Origin: Artemia franciscana
Taxonomy: Eukaryota; Arthropoda; Branchiopoda; Anostraca; Artemiidae
DNA length: 64,000 nt
Assembly (NCBI RefSeq): GCF_032884065.1
Contig: NC_088872.1
Span: 3,038,001-3,102,000 of the forward strand
Direction of reading: 5' to 3'
Both the position numbers and the translations under genes were made by a program. Positions 51,445 through 63,525 of the stretch are shown piece by piece. Positions within the stretch are counted from its first letter, which is position 1; each line of letters opens with the position of its first letter. The notes beneath the pieces were generated by a model, which did not search any database, was not told where the DNA came from, and saw only the letters and a program-made list of their open reading frames with translations.

Positions 51445-51900
51445 ATGGCTGAACAGTTTGTTATAACCGTAGTCGGAGGACTAACGGTTATTGGTTTAGT
51501 AAAAGTTACAACCATAGTTTATGGAAAAGTAAAACACACTGAAATCGCTGGAAGAACCAGAAAGTCAGAGCGTAATATTTCAAATTATCTTCATAGGAGA
51601 CCCAAATTAGCCATTTTAGTAATAAAAATGAAAGAAGCCATCATCCTATAAAAGAAGAGGATTTGAATATGTTATCTGCAACACCCCCGGACCATTCAAA
51701 TGAGATAATAAATTTGCTCAAAAAAGCAAGTCGGAGCTATAGCGTTTTCAAAATTGACAAGTTTATTATAATAGCTACGCACTTGCTTAAAAACTATAGC
51801 GCACTCGCCTAAAATGGTCATCGCGCAAAAAGAAAAAAATAGTAACACAAAATTTACATTATCTGAAACTAGAAAACATCTTAGCTGGCAAAAACACTAG
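51445..51900 (+). pseudogene. TM-helical ankyrin-linked family, copy C (frameshifted)
   Basis: Nearly the same as copy B at its start (MAEQFVITVVGGLTVIGLVK, RKSERNISNYLHRRPKLAIL). Relative to B (GAAGGAGGCCATCATCC) it has lost 4 bases after KMKEA (GAAGCCATCATCC), which ends the frame at 51651. The remainder (HHPIKEEDLNMLSATPPDHS, NEIINLLKKASRSYSVFKID) continues in another frame to ~51860 with a further stop. So C is a pseudogene of B's type. Confidence 0.75.
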
Positions 51901-51984
51901 TAATAACTATCGACAACTTTTTTGTAAAAGAGTAAAAATTCTACAAAATTTACTGAACTTAGAACTTGAAGTGGACTTAATTTG

Positions 51985-52209
51985 ATAATACATGACACAT
52001 AGTTGAATATGTACACTTGACTAGCGGCTTGATGCTGCTGAGTCGAGTACTTCTCAGTTATACTTCCAATCTACTGTTGACCATTTGTTGTTGAGATGGT
52101 TCTTAAAACAGTTTTGTGGTAGAAGTCCACTTCATTTAGCACCTTCAAAAGCATACACACATACTGCTGAATGTCTTTTCAAGTGTAAGGCTGATGTTAA
52201 TATAAGAAA
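51985..52209 (+). pseudogene. Linker and ankyrin unit of copy C
   Basis: The linker (GAGTCGAGTACTTCTCAGTT to AAAACAGTTTTGTGG) runs into GRSPLHLAPSKAYTHTAECL and FKCKADVNIRN, and is cut at 52209 by the 3' end of the minus-strand Helitron. It mirrors 39673-39850. Confidence 0.7.
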
Positions 52210-53740
<1,531 letters not shown>

Positions 53741-54049
53741 TTTTTTTATGATATCTAATCCTCAGCAAATTATTTCCATGATTTGGGTATAATTGGGACT
53801 CCCACTTCTCCTGCCCACTGCATCCGCTCCAAGAAGTATCGCCTTCTGCCAATTCAATTAGAAAGAGCTAGATTCCCAATCAGATACCAGATTCCTCATG
53901 ACTGAGGAATCATGAGGAGTCTCGAAGTTTCACAAGTCGATTTTCTTTGAAAAAACATATTGATTGAGGAGTCCCGAAGTTTCAAAAGTCGATTTTCTTT
54001 GAAAAAACATATTTCAAAAATAATTCTTTGCCTGGATGTCGGGATTGAT
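53741..54049. other. No feature seen
   Basis: A short near-duplicate (GAGTCTCGAAGTTTCACAAG..GAAAAAACATAT, then GAGTCCCGAAGTTTCAAAAG..GAAAAAACATAT, about 50 bp period) around 53917-54011 is the only structure noticed. Confidence 0.4.
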
Positions 54050-54321
54050 TAATAATAGATTCTAGTATGTATTTTGCTGTGGTGTTCTTGCGCTGGGGTG
54101 GCCTCCCCTATGATCTCCTACCTTGTATGTTTTTTTTCTCTCGTATGTTTTTTTTGTCTTAGTTTTTTCTCTCTCCTTTTGGAATTATTAGTATGACGAG
54201 ACGTTGTGTTTTTTTATGCATTTGTGCTGCCTCGGCCTTACGAGTTCTGCTCTCTGTTTGGGCAAAATACTGTTTTTGTATATTTTTAATTTGAATTATT
54301 AAATATTGATTGATTGATTGA
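54050..54321 (+). repeat. Probable LINE 3' UTR ending in (ATTG)n
   Basis: Moderately complex T-rich sequence (GTTCTTGCGCTGGGGTGGCC, CTCGGCCTTACGAGTTCTGC) ends in ATATTGATTGATTGATTG, the short-microsatellite tail typical of CR1/L2-group LINEs. There is no coding part, so this is inference from the tail. Confidence 0.4.
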
Positions 54322-54329
54322 ACAAACTG

Positions 54330-54790
54330 TAGTAAGGAGCGACACGGCTCAATAGTAAACGGAACTCTAAAAAAAGAATTTTGATGCTAAAAGATACATC
54401 AAAAGAATCGTATTTTCATGCTGATTTTAAATATATAAGTTTCATCAAATTTAGTCTTTGTCGTCAAAAGTTAAGAGCCTGAGAAAATTTGCCTTATTTT
54501 GGAAAATAGGGGGAAATACCCACTAAAAGTCATAGAATCTTAACGAAAATCACACCATCGCATTCAACGTATCAGAGAAATGTATAGCGAAACCCCTCCG
54601 CAATCCCACGCTCTTTACGCTAAAGTTTAACTCTGTGCCACAATTCTACGTTTTAAAACAATTAAAAACTTTAACGTAAAGAGCGAGGGATTGCGGAGGG
54701 GACAACCCATTTCACATACGGAGTAATATCTGTTCGTTTTAAGTTTTAATGTCTCTCCTTACTTTCAGTTTAAAAAAAACTAGTTTTTTT
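54330..54790 (+). repeat. Dispersed repeat R1, internally deleted copy
   Basis: Starts TAGTAAGGAGCGACACGGCTC and ends ATGTCTCTCCTTACTTTCAG as in R1. The middle ~1 kb is missing: after AACGTATCAGAGAAATG it jumps to CTCTTTACGCTAAAG...CTTTAACGTAAAGAG, which is a large inverted repeat. Confidence 0.7.
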
Positions 54791-54805
54791 TATTTAATAA
54801 TACAT

Positions 54806-55245
54806 GAGTCGAGTACCTCTCAGTTATATTTCCAGTCTTTTGTTGACCATTTATTGTTGAGATAGTTCTTAAAACAGTTTTGTGGTTTGTGGAGCATCGG
54901 TATCTTGCAGGTATTTGTTCCAGAGGTTGTTAACATGGCTGGTGAGAAAATGGGCGCGTTGCCGCTTTGAGTAGAAATACCTGGATAACTGTAAGTTTTA
55001 TCCTCTTGATATAACTTAGTCCTGAGACGCCAGAGGAAAGAAATAATTAGGATAGACATCCACTTCATTTAATTACTTTAGCTGGATGCTCACATACTGC
55101 TGCAAGTCTTCTCAAATATGGAGTTCTATGTTAACTTTAAGGACAAGGATGACAGGACACCACTTCATTATTCTATTTATTCTGGAGCTGATGTTAATAT
55201 AAGAACTAATTATAAAGAAAGTCCACTTCCCTTTGCAGCTTAGGT
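54806..55245 (+). pseudogene. Partial TM-ankyrin family copy (linker plus ankyrin)
   Basis: 54806-54885 repeats the linker of copy C. Sequence to ~55050 is not seen in the other copies. Then ankyrin text: HLITLAGCSHTAASLLKYGV, DRTPLHYSIYSGADVNIRTN and ESPLPFAA. The frame is broken. It is cut at ~55250 by a Helitron fragment. Confidence 0.6.
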
Positions 55246-55254
55246 TGGCCGTCG

Positions 55255-55490
55255 ACTGACTTACCCTGTTTCCGACGTTCAAATTATTTCTTCTTAGCAT
55301 TCCACGTGTAATACGAAGGTACTTCAGTATACAGCAGTTTTTTTCAAAAAGAATTATTTTGACATAACGAAAAAAAAGCAGTTAACGATATATCCGGTTG
55401 ATTCAGGGCTCTTTGTTTCACGTTGGATTCCAAAAATAAATACATTGACCATTCTGAAAATGTACAACTAAGTGAACAACAGCTGGACTT
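55255..55490 (-). pseudogene. Helitron RepHel fragment
   Basis: On the minus strand, HLVVHFQNGQCIYF, ALNQPDISLTAFFSLCQNDS and a TAVY..STFVLHVEC stretch in another frame correspond to 43320-43500 of the long relic. It lies back to back with the next, plus-strand fragment. Confidence 0.7.
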
Positions 55491-55499
55491 CGTTCAAGC

Positions 55500-56025
55500 G
55501 TTTTTTATTACACATCAGAAAATATAACTCATGTTTCCAAATGACGTCGTTTGGTGTCTAAATCGAAAATCAAGATCAACTTATGCCTACTTTCAAAGTA
55601 AAAGGGCAAATTTATCATTTAGGAGCAGGATTCCTTCTTCCATTCTCAGGTGAGAATCATAAATTTTTACAACTGTACTTCATCAGTGATAGCAATTCTG
55701 AATTGAATGCATGTTCTGAAATTTCTCCCGACGTTGAAAGGGCTATCGTTTCCCAATTGCAACATCTTTTCCACGAAAATAATGATTTAGTGCGCGTGTT
55801 CAAAACAGCAATCGATTGGATGCCTACTGATACGCATAAAATTATTATTTTCACTGACAAAACGCCTACTGGCAAAAATGTGCGTAGATACAACGCTCCA
55901 ACTATCGACAAAGTGGCAATCGTTATGGTCGGTGATCAGTTTTTAACCTGAAAATCTATTTATATGCACAAACAATGGGACAGTGAAGAATGTTGTATAT
56001 TCGCAAGTTTTATGTAGTTAATTTG
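55500..56025 (+). pseudogene. Helitron N-terminal fragment joined to the RepHel C terminus
   Basis: The text HIRKYNSCFQMTSFGV precedes a 122-codon frame (55583-55951) reading MPTFKVKGQIYHLGAGFLLP, YFISDSNSELNACSEISPDV and PTIDKVAIVMVGDQFLT. In the next frame [24 protein letters not shown]-stop follows at once. About 1,000 residues of Rep and helicase are deleted between. Followed by (TATC)n at 56030-56060. Confidence 0.75.
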
Positions 56026-56031
56026 TATTAA

Positions 56032-56063
<32 letters not shown>

Positions 56064-56066
56064 TTT

Positions 56067-57808
56067 TCTATATATAAAAATAAGTTGTATGTCCGTCTGT
56101 TACGCTTATATAAAAATAAGTTGTATGTATTTTTTTGTTCAGGGTTTGCATATGACTTCTGAAAAATAAAGAAGAAAAAGAAAACTGAAAAAAGAAAAAA
56201 AAGGATAAAAAACTAAAAAAATAAAAAGAAAAAAACAAAAAAAAGAAAAAAAACCTAAAAAGAAAAAAAATCTAAAAAAAACTAAAAAGCTAAAAAACTA
56301 AAAAAAAAAGAAAAAACTACAAAGAAAAATTAAAAAAAGGAAGAGAAAACATATATATATATATATAAATAAAAAAAGCGAAAAAACTAAAAAAGAAGAA
56401 AAAACTAAAAAAGAATACAAATTAAAAAAAGGAAGAAACTAAAAAAAAACTAATTAAAGAAAAAACCTGAAGAGAAAAAACTAAATAATGAAGAAAAAAC
56501 TAAAAAAGAATACAAATTAAAAAAAAGGAAGAAACTAAAAAAAACTAAAAAAAACTAAAATAAGAGAAAAACTGAAAAAACATCAAAATCTGAAAAAAAG
56601 AAAAAACAAAAAAAGAAAAAAAATTAAAAAAGAAAAACTAAGACTAAAAAATCAAAAAACTAAAAAAAAAGAAAAAATAATAAAACAAAAATAAAAAATA
56701 GAAAAGAAACAACTAAAAAACTAAAAAAAGTAAAAAAATAAAAAAAAAATAAAAAAAGACAAAACTAAAGAAAAAGAAAGAAAAAATAAAAAACAAAAAA
56801 AACTAAAAAGAAACAAAATAAAAAAAGAAAAAAAGCCTTAGGATAATAACTATTCCAAAAAATTGAGGCTCTTTCAATTTTATTAAATTGTTTAAATTAT
56901 TAAAAACTGGGAATTGCACAAATATTTCAATATATTTTGAAAAAAGAATAAAGTAATTCGAAAACTTTAAAACATATACCCAAAAGTTTGAGGTTTATTA
57001 TAAATTGTTGAGCTTTAGCATGATTGGTACGTAAAGATTTTTCCAAGTGTCAATGTTAGAATGAACATTGACAAATTGAAAAACACTGAGAAAGATAGAA
57101 TTTAACCAAAAAGCAAAAACAGGCTTGCGGTTCAAAGAGAAAGGGCCAGATTAGGAATGTGCAATTTACGTCAACGACGGCGTGTCAAGGCACTACCATA
57201 GCAACGCGAAACCAGACTTGCAGTTCACAGAGAAATTAAAAAAGGAGGTTTGTCGAGAAATCACAAGAGCAGCATGAAAACAGGCTTGCGGCTTTAAGAG
57301 AAAATGCCAAAAGAAAGCGTACCGAGGAATCACAAGAGCAACGTGAAAATTATCGCCTGGCATTCAGCTACAGCCCAGTCGATGATTATAGCTTGACTAG
57401 ATGTGTTCAAATCGGGACTATGTCTAAAATTTGTCCCTATTACAAGGCCTTGGAATTTAATGGTGAAACAATGGGAATGTGGTTCGCCTCAGGAAAAGTT
57501 AAACTTCCTGAACTGGTTGCACCACCATAAGAATTTGCTTACTAGAACTACGTAAGCGTTTTTTATCAAACATCAGAAAATATAGCTCTTGTTTCCAAAT
57601 GACGTCGTTTGGTGCCCAAATCGAACACCAAGATCAATTTATCCCTACTCTCAAAGTAAAAGGGCAAATTTATAGTAGAGCAGGGTCCCATCTACCATTC
57701 TCAGGTGAGAATCATAAATTTTTATAACTGTACTTCGTCAGTGATAGCGATTCAAAATTGAATGCACGTTGCGAAATTTCTCTTGACGTTGGCACCACAC
57801 CAACAGTT
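56067..57808 (+). mobile_element. Helitron H14, ending against ankyrin repeats
   Basis: 5' TC at 56067, with a second 5'-like end at ~56104. Then a long A-rich minisatellite (56165-56850), the shared block with the TGTCAATGT/ACATTGACA hairpin (57048-57073), and N-terminal Rep coding (57080-57540: basic repeats, RLAFSYSPVDDYSLTRCVQI, CPYYKALEFNGETMGMWFAS). SNIRKYSSCFQMTSFGAQIE-like text follows to ~57790, and a worn 3' end CACACCAACAGTTAG at 57808. CPYC and MCC of the Cys motif are altered here. Multiple shifts; non-functional. Confidence 0.75.
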
Positions 57809-59785
57809 AGTAAGAAATAATTATGATGGAAGTCCACTTCATGTAGCTGCTTTAGCTGGATGCCAACAGACTGTTGATTGTCTTCTCAAATATGTAGCCT
57901 ATGTTAGCTCTAAAGACAAGGATGGCAGGACACCGCTGCATTATTCTATTTTTTCTTGAGCTGATGTTAATATAATAACTATTTATGAAGAAAGTCCGCT
58001 TCCCTTAGCAGTTCGAAAGGATGCACAGAGACTGTTGAATGTTTCTTATAGTCCGGTTCTGATGTCAATATAAGAACTAAATAAGAAGAAAGTCCACTTC
58101 CCTTAGCAGCTTCGAAAGGATGCACACAGCCTGTTGCATGTCTTTTAAAGTATGACGCTGATACTAATATGAGAAATAATAAAGATGGAAGTCCACTTCA
58201 TTTTTCTTCTTTAGCTAGATGCCACCGCACTGTTGAAATTCTTTTCAAATATGGAGCCTAGGTTAACTCTAAGAACAAGGATGGCAAGACATCGCTTCAT
58301 TATGCTATTTTTTCTGGAGCTGATGTTAATATAAGAACTAATTCTGAAGATAGTCCACTTCCTTTAGCAGCTTCGAAAGGATACATACATACTGTTGAAT
58401 GTCTCTAAAAGTCTGGTGCTGACGTTAATATAAGAACTAATTATGATAGAAATCTACTTCTCTTAGTGGCTTCAAAAGGATACACACAGACTGCTGAATG
58501 TCTTTTACATTACAACACTGATGTAAATAAACTAATCAATTATGATGGAAGTCCTCTTCATTTAGTATATTTAGCTGGATGCTCACATACTGTTGAAAGT
58601 CTTCTAAAATATGGAGCCTATGTTAACTCTAAGGATAAGGATTACAGGACACTGCTTCATTATGCTATTACTTCTGGAGCTGATGTTAATATAAGAGCTA
58701 ATTATGAAGAAAGTCCACTTCCCTAAGCAGTTTCGAAAGGATAAAAACAGACTGTTAAATGTCTCTTAAAGTCTGGTGCTTACGTTAATATAAGAACTAA
58801 TTATGGTAGAAGTCCACTTCATTCAGTAACCTTGAAAGGATACGCACAGTCTGCTTAATATGACACTGATGTTAATATAAAAAATAATTATGATGAAAAT
58901 CCACTTCATTTAGCGGCTTTAGCTTGATGCTCACATACTGTTGTAAGTCATTTCAAATATGGAGCCTATATTAACTCTATGGATAAGGACGGCAGGACAG
59001 CGTTTCATTATGCTATTTTTTCTGGAGCTGATGTTAATATAAGAACTAAATAAGAAGAGAGGCCACTTCCTTTAGCAGCTTCGAAAGGATATACGCAGAC
59101 TGTTGAATGTCTTGTAAAGTATGACGATGATGTTAATATAAGAAATAATTAATCCACTTCATTTAGCTGCTATAGCGGGATGCTCACATACTGCTGAAAG
59201 TATTCTCAAATATGGAGCCCATCTCTAAGAATTGGAGCTCTAAGAAAGTCCACTTCTTTAGCTTGTTCGAAAGGATACACTCAGACTGTTGAATGTATTT
59301 TAAAGTCTGGTGCTGAAGTTACTATAAGAATTAATTATGGTAGAAATCCACTTCCCTTAGCAAGTTCAGAAGGATACGCACAGACTGCTGAATGTTTTTT
59401 AAGTATATTAATATACGAACTAATTATGTAGAATGTCAACTTCCTTTAACTGCTTCGAAAGTATACACACAGACTGTTGAATGTCTCTTAAAGTTGATGC
59501 TGACGGTCATATAAGAACTAAATATGGTAGAATTCCACTTCATTTAGCAGTTTTGAGAGGATACAAGAAATAATTATGATGGAAGCCCACTTCATTTAGC
59601 TACTTTATCTGGATGCTCACATACTGTTAAACTCTAAGGACAAGGATGCCTCACTTCATTAGGCTGCTTTATCTGGATTCTCAGATACTGTTCAAAGTGT
59701 TCTCAAATATGGACACTATGTTAACTCTAATGACAAGTGGATTACAGGACACCACTTCATTAAGCTATTTTTTCTGGAGTAGGCT
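57809..59785 (+). pseudogene. Ankyrin repeat array, plus strand
   Basis: About 18-20 decayed ankyrin units. Best text: RNNYDGSPLHVAALAGCQQT with KDGRTPLHYSIFS (57813-57958), and LINYDGSPLHLVYLAGCSHT with LLKYGAYVNSKDKDYRTLLH (58530-58660). Units occur in a fixed cycle of three ~33-residue repeats plus a short ~20-residue one (GRTPLHYAIFS-GADVNIR). The GCTGATGTTAAT landmark therefore recurs at 57961, 58320, 58680 and 59028 (period ~350-360 bp). Two 65- and 86-codon frames remain open. No start or N-terminal domain is found on the left, where Helitron H14 ends. Confidence 0.85.
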
Positions 59786-60625
59786 TTTACCATAGTTAGT
59801 TTTTATATTAACATCAGCACCAGACTTTAAGAAACATTCAATAGCATGCGTGTATCCTTTCGAAGCTGCTAAAGGGAGTGGACTTTGTTCATACTTAGTT
59901 CTTATATTAACTTCAGCTCCAAAAAAATAGCATAATGAAGCACTGTCCTACCATACTTGCCCTTAGAGTTAATACAGGCTCCAAATTTGAGAAGACGTTC
60001 AGTCTCTGAGCATCCAGCTAAAGCCGCTAAATGAAGTGGACTTCCATCATAATTATTTCTTTAAGCATCAGTTTCATACTTTAAAAACATTCAACAGTCT
60101 GTGTGTATCCTTTTGAAGCTGCTAAATGAAGCGGATTTCTACAATAATTAGTTCTGATATTAACATCAGCACCACACTTTAAGAGACATTCAATAGTGTG
60201 CGTATATCCTTTCGAAGCTTATAAAGGAAGTGGACTTTCTTCCTAATTAGTTCTTATATTAAAATCAGCTCCAGAATAAATATCATTATGAAACGCTGTC
60301 CTGCCATCCTTGTCCTTAGATTTAACATAAGCTCCATATTTGAGAAGACATTCAACAATCTGTGAGCATCCAGCTAAAGCAGCGAAATGAAGTGGACCTC
60401 CATCATAATTATTTCTTAGATTAAAATTAGTGTCATACTTTAAAGATACACAACAGTCTGTGTGTATCGTATCGAATATACTAAATGAAGTGGACTTGTA
60501 CCATAATTAGTTCTTATATTAAAGTCAGCACCAGACTTTAAGAAACTTTCAACAGTCTGTTTGTATTCTTTCGAAGTTGCTAAATTAAGGGGAGTTTTAC
60601 CATAATTACTTCTTCTTAGTTAGGT
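59786..60625 (-). pseudogene. Ankyrin repeat array of copy D, minus strand
   Basis: Downstream part of the copy D gene: SNYGKTPLNLATSKEYKQTV, RTNYGTSPLHL, and at its far end EQSPLPLAASKGYTHAIECF with LKSGADVNIKTNYGK. About eight units with the same cycle (CAGCTCC landmarks at 60265 and 59914, ~351 bp apart). It collides tail-to-tail with the plus-strand array at ~59785. Confidence 0.8.
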
Positions 60626-61083
60626 TCTGCTTAGTTACACCATTGATTGGCTCCAGTTCTTTTTCTTGCCAGTCCTAATTCTAAAGGTGGTAAGGCTAGT
60701 TCTTTTCGTAGAATTTCAACTCTGCTATAGAAATTGCGTTGATATTACATAGTTATTTTTTTTGGTGTAAAAATACAAGTCAGTATTAGCATCATCTTAA
60801 TTTTGTGTTACTGTTTTTTCTTATTCTTACGCGATGATTATTTTCAGTGAATGATTGACAATTTCTTATCAAGTGCCTAATTACTTTTATGCACTTTTGC
60901 ACTATGAAATGGTTTTTTCTCCGAATTCCTTTTTCGAGCAAATTTATTATTTCAATCAAATATTCGCTTTGGATATCCGATAATTACTGCATATTCTTTT
61001 CTTTTGTAGGATGATGATTTCCTTCTGCCATTTTTCTTAGCAAAGTAGCTAATTTTGATCTCCTATGAAGATAATCTGAAATG
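60626..61083 (-). pseudogene. TM-helical ankyrin-linked family, copy D (N-terminus lost)
   Basis: The minus strand reads ISDYLHRRSKLATLLRKMAE, NHHPTKEKNMQ-stop, EIINLLEKGIRRKNHFIVQK, LIRNCQSFTENNHRVRIRKN, then after a gap RKELALPPLELGLARKRTGA. It is closest to copy A. The hydrophobic start is missing because a Helitron piece begins at ~61088. This copy shows best that the domain is followed directly by ankyrin repeats (from ~60625). Confidence 0.75.
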
Positions 61084-61087
61084 GTTC

Positions 61088-61611
61088 TTCAGTTTGTCAA
61101 TGTTCATTCTAACATTGACACTTGGAAAAATCTTTACTTGCCATGCATGCTAAAGCTCCAACAATTTATAATAAACCTCAAATTTTGGGTATCTGCTTTA
61201 AAGTTTTTTAATTACTTTAATCTATTTTCAAAATATATTGAAATATTTGGCCAATTCCCAGTTTTTTTTAGTTTTTTCCTTTTTTAGTTTTTTACCTTTT
61301 TTTTAGTTTTTTTTTTCTTTTTAGTTTTTTACCTTTTTTATTTTTTTTTACGTTTTTTCTTTTTAGGTTTTTTCTTTTTTAATTTTTTTGTTTTTTAGTT
61401 TTTTTTTTAGTTTTTTCTTTTTAGTTTTTTTAGTTTTTTTTTACCATTTTCTATTGTCAAAACATTTCGAAATATTTATGCAATTCCCAGTTTTTACATT
61501 TTAAGTTTCAGTTTTCTTTTTCTTCTTTATTTTTCAGACGTCATATGTCTGGCGTAACAGACATAGTGTAACAGACATAACAGACAGACAACTTATTTTT
61601 ATATATATAGA
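61088..61611 (-). mobile_element. Helitron 5' piece, tandem copy 1
   Basis: The 5' end is at 61611 with ACAGACATAACAGACAGAC and GACGTCATATG inside; a T-rich minisatellite and the shared block with the TGTCAATGT hairpin follow to 61088, where it meets copy D. No coding part follows. Confidence 0.7.
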
Positions 61612-61689
61612 TACAGTTTCTATTTTTTTTTCTTTTTAGTTTTTTCTTTTCTTAGTTTTTTTTAAGTTTTTCTTTTTTTAGTTTCTCCT

Positions 61690-62256
61690 TTTTATTGATT
61701 TGTTTTCTTCAATTTGTCAATGTTCGTTCTAACATTGACACTTGAAAAAATCTTTACGTACCAAGCATGCTAAAGCTCCAACAATTTATAATAAACCTCA
61801 AGTTTTGGGTATCTGTTTTACGGTTTCCGAATTACTTTAGTCTATTGTCAAAATATATTGAAATATTTTTGCAATTCCCAGTTATTTTAGTTTTTTCTCT
61901 TTTTTGTTTTTTAGCTTTTTTACTTTTTTTCTTTTATTTTTTTTTATTTTTTTTACGTTTTTCTTTTTAGGTTTTTTCATTTTTTATTTTTTTAATTTTT
62001 TTTTTACGTTTTTCTTTTTAGGTTTTTTCATTTTTTTTATTTTTAGTTTTTTTTTAGTTTTTTCTTTTTATTTTTTTTAATTTTTTTACCATTTTCTATT
62101 GTCAAAATATTTCAAAATATTTATGCAATTCCCAGTTTTTACATTTTAAGTTTCAGTTTTCTTTTTCTTCTTTATTTTTCAGACGTCATATGTCTGGCGT
62201 AGCAGACAAAGTGTAACAGACATAACAGACAGACAACTTATTTTTATATATATAGA
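61690..62256 (-). mobile_element. Helitron 5' piece, tandem copy 2
   Basis: The same order as 61088-61611 (5' end at 62256, GACGTCATATG, T-rich, shared block), so this is a tandem duplication with a ~640 bp step or two independent truncated copies. It is cut at ~61690 at nearly the same point in the block as copy 1. Confidence 0.7.
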
Positions 62257-62985
62257 TAATGCATTGCGTAGAAAACAACATTGGAGAAATATTCTTTTTG
62301 GAAGAGTCAGGAGTTACTGGTAAAACGTTTGTGATAAAATTGATTCTGTTATCAATTTGATCAAAAACGACATAGCGTTGGCAATTTCGTCGTCCGGAAT
62401 AGCCATAAATTTGCTGCCTCGTGGAAGAACTGTTCATTCCACTATGAAGTTGCCTCTGAATTTGCATTCTACAGGAACTCCCACGTGCAATATTTCCAAA
62501 CCATCTGGGATGGGTAAAGTATTGCAGCAATGAAAATTTATTATTTCGGATGATTGTATAATGGCACACAAAAAATCGCTCGAGGCTCTGGAGTAATCAT
62601 TTCGAGATTTGTGAGAAAATTCGAAACCCTTTGGCAGCACATTATTATTGCTTGCGGGACATTTCAGGCAAACATTGCCTATAATACCTAGATAAACCCC
62701 TGCGGACGAAATGAATGCTTGCCTGAAAAATTCTAATTTATGGGCAAATGTTAAGAAATGTAAATTAACTATAAATATGCGTGTCCGATTGCAAAACGAT
62801 AACTCTGGTGAAAACCTTTTAAGATAAATTGCTGGCAATCGGAAACGGAAAGCTCCCAATAGACTCAATTTCAGGACGTATACAACTGCCTGCTGAATTC
62901 TGTAATTTAGTGACGTCCAAAAATGAATTGGTTGAAAAGATATTTCCAAGTATTATAAGCAATTGTAAAAATCATAAATGGCTAT
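62257..62985 (+). pseudogene. Helitron helicase fragment (Pif1-like)
   Basis: HCVENNIGEIFFLEESGVTG-KTFVIKLI (Walker A, GVTGKTF in place of GGTGKTF), then in changing frames ISSSGIAINLLPRGRTVHST, PSGMGKVLQQ, IISDDCIMAHKKSLEALE (Walker B, usually WDEC), FGSTLLLLAGHFRQ, TPADEMNACLKNSNLWA, INMRVRLQNDNSGE and LLAIGNGKLPIDSISGRIQL to NCKNHKWL-stop. It matches motifs I-IV of the RepHel helicase and corresponds to 44150-44780. It starts exactly at a minus-strand Helitron 5' end and ends in GAC-type minisatellite (62985-63040). Confidence 0.85.
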
Positions 62986-63058
62986 GACGACCCGGACACA
63001 GGGACACAACTACAACGGGGACGCCGGGGGGCACAGGGGGATATATATCTATCTATCT

Positions 63059-63525
63059 TCTATATATATAAAAATAAGTTGTTTGTCTGTCTGTCGACTG
63101 ACGTCATGTTTGTGTGTCGACTGACGTCATGTTTGTCGACTGACGTCATTATAAGGATTGAGCTGTATGTCGTCATGAAGTTGTTTGTCGTCTGACGTCA
63201 TGTTTGTCGACTAGCGAAACTACAGACCGGGACACCGGGACACAAATGACGTGTTATGTCTGTTATAACGTAATAGAGGCAACAATCTTGACAGGACCTT
63301 TTGAGGGTGAGGCTTTTCTTATTCCACGCATTCTCATGATTCCAATGGATCTGCCTTTTCAACCTAAAAGATTGCAATTCCCAATTTGATTAGCATATTT
63401 AGTTTTCAGTCCAGAACCACTAAAGCAATTATGTAAATATCAAAAATATTTATGTTGTCTGAGTAATAATTTTTAGTTTTTGTTTCAAAATAGAAAATTA
63501 CCTGACAATTTTAGAATTATATCTA
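63059..63525 (+). mobile_element. Helitron piece with helicase motif-V/VI-side fragment, then family upstream DNA
   Basis: 5' TC at 63059, four GACGTCAT motifs within ~140 bp and a short GAC-type minisatellite (63222-63250). Then NVIEATILTGPFEGEAFLIP and LMIPMDLPFQPKRLQFPI-stop (63262-63390), the RepHel text just before motif VI. From ~63430 to 63520 the sequence matches the upstream DNA of the TM-helical gene copies (TTATGTTGTCTGAGTAATAA, ATTACCTGACAATTTTAGAA). Confidence 0.7.

Larger units (their letters stand above)
50064..52209. repeat. Right arm of the inverted duplication
   Basis: Counterpart of 39673-41821. The same hairpin is at 50082-50102, then the ~800 bp block, the shared upstream sequence (50840-51440), copy C of the TM-helical gene, linker and ankyrin unit up to the Helitron 3' end at 52210. 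The two arms differ by scattered substitutions and short indels. The spacer between them is ~8.2 kb. Confidence 0.8.

Noticed and set aside
54820-55068. 82-codon minus-strand frame opposite the linker of the TM-ankyrin family
   Set aside because: The homologous plus-strand DNA at 52000-52120 and 39770-39850 does not keep this frame and no domain is recognisable.
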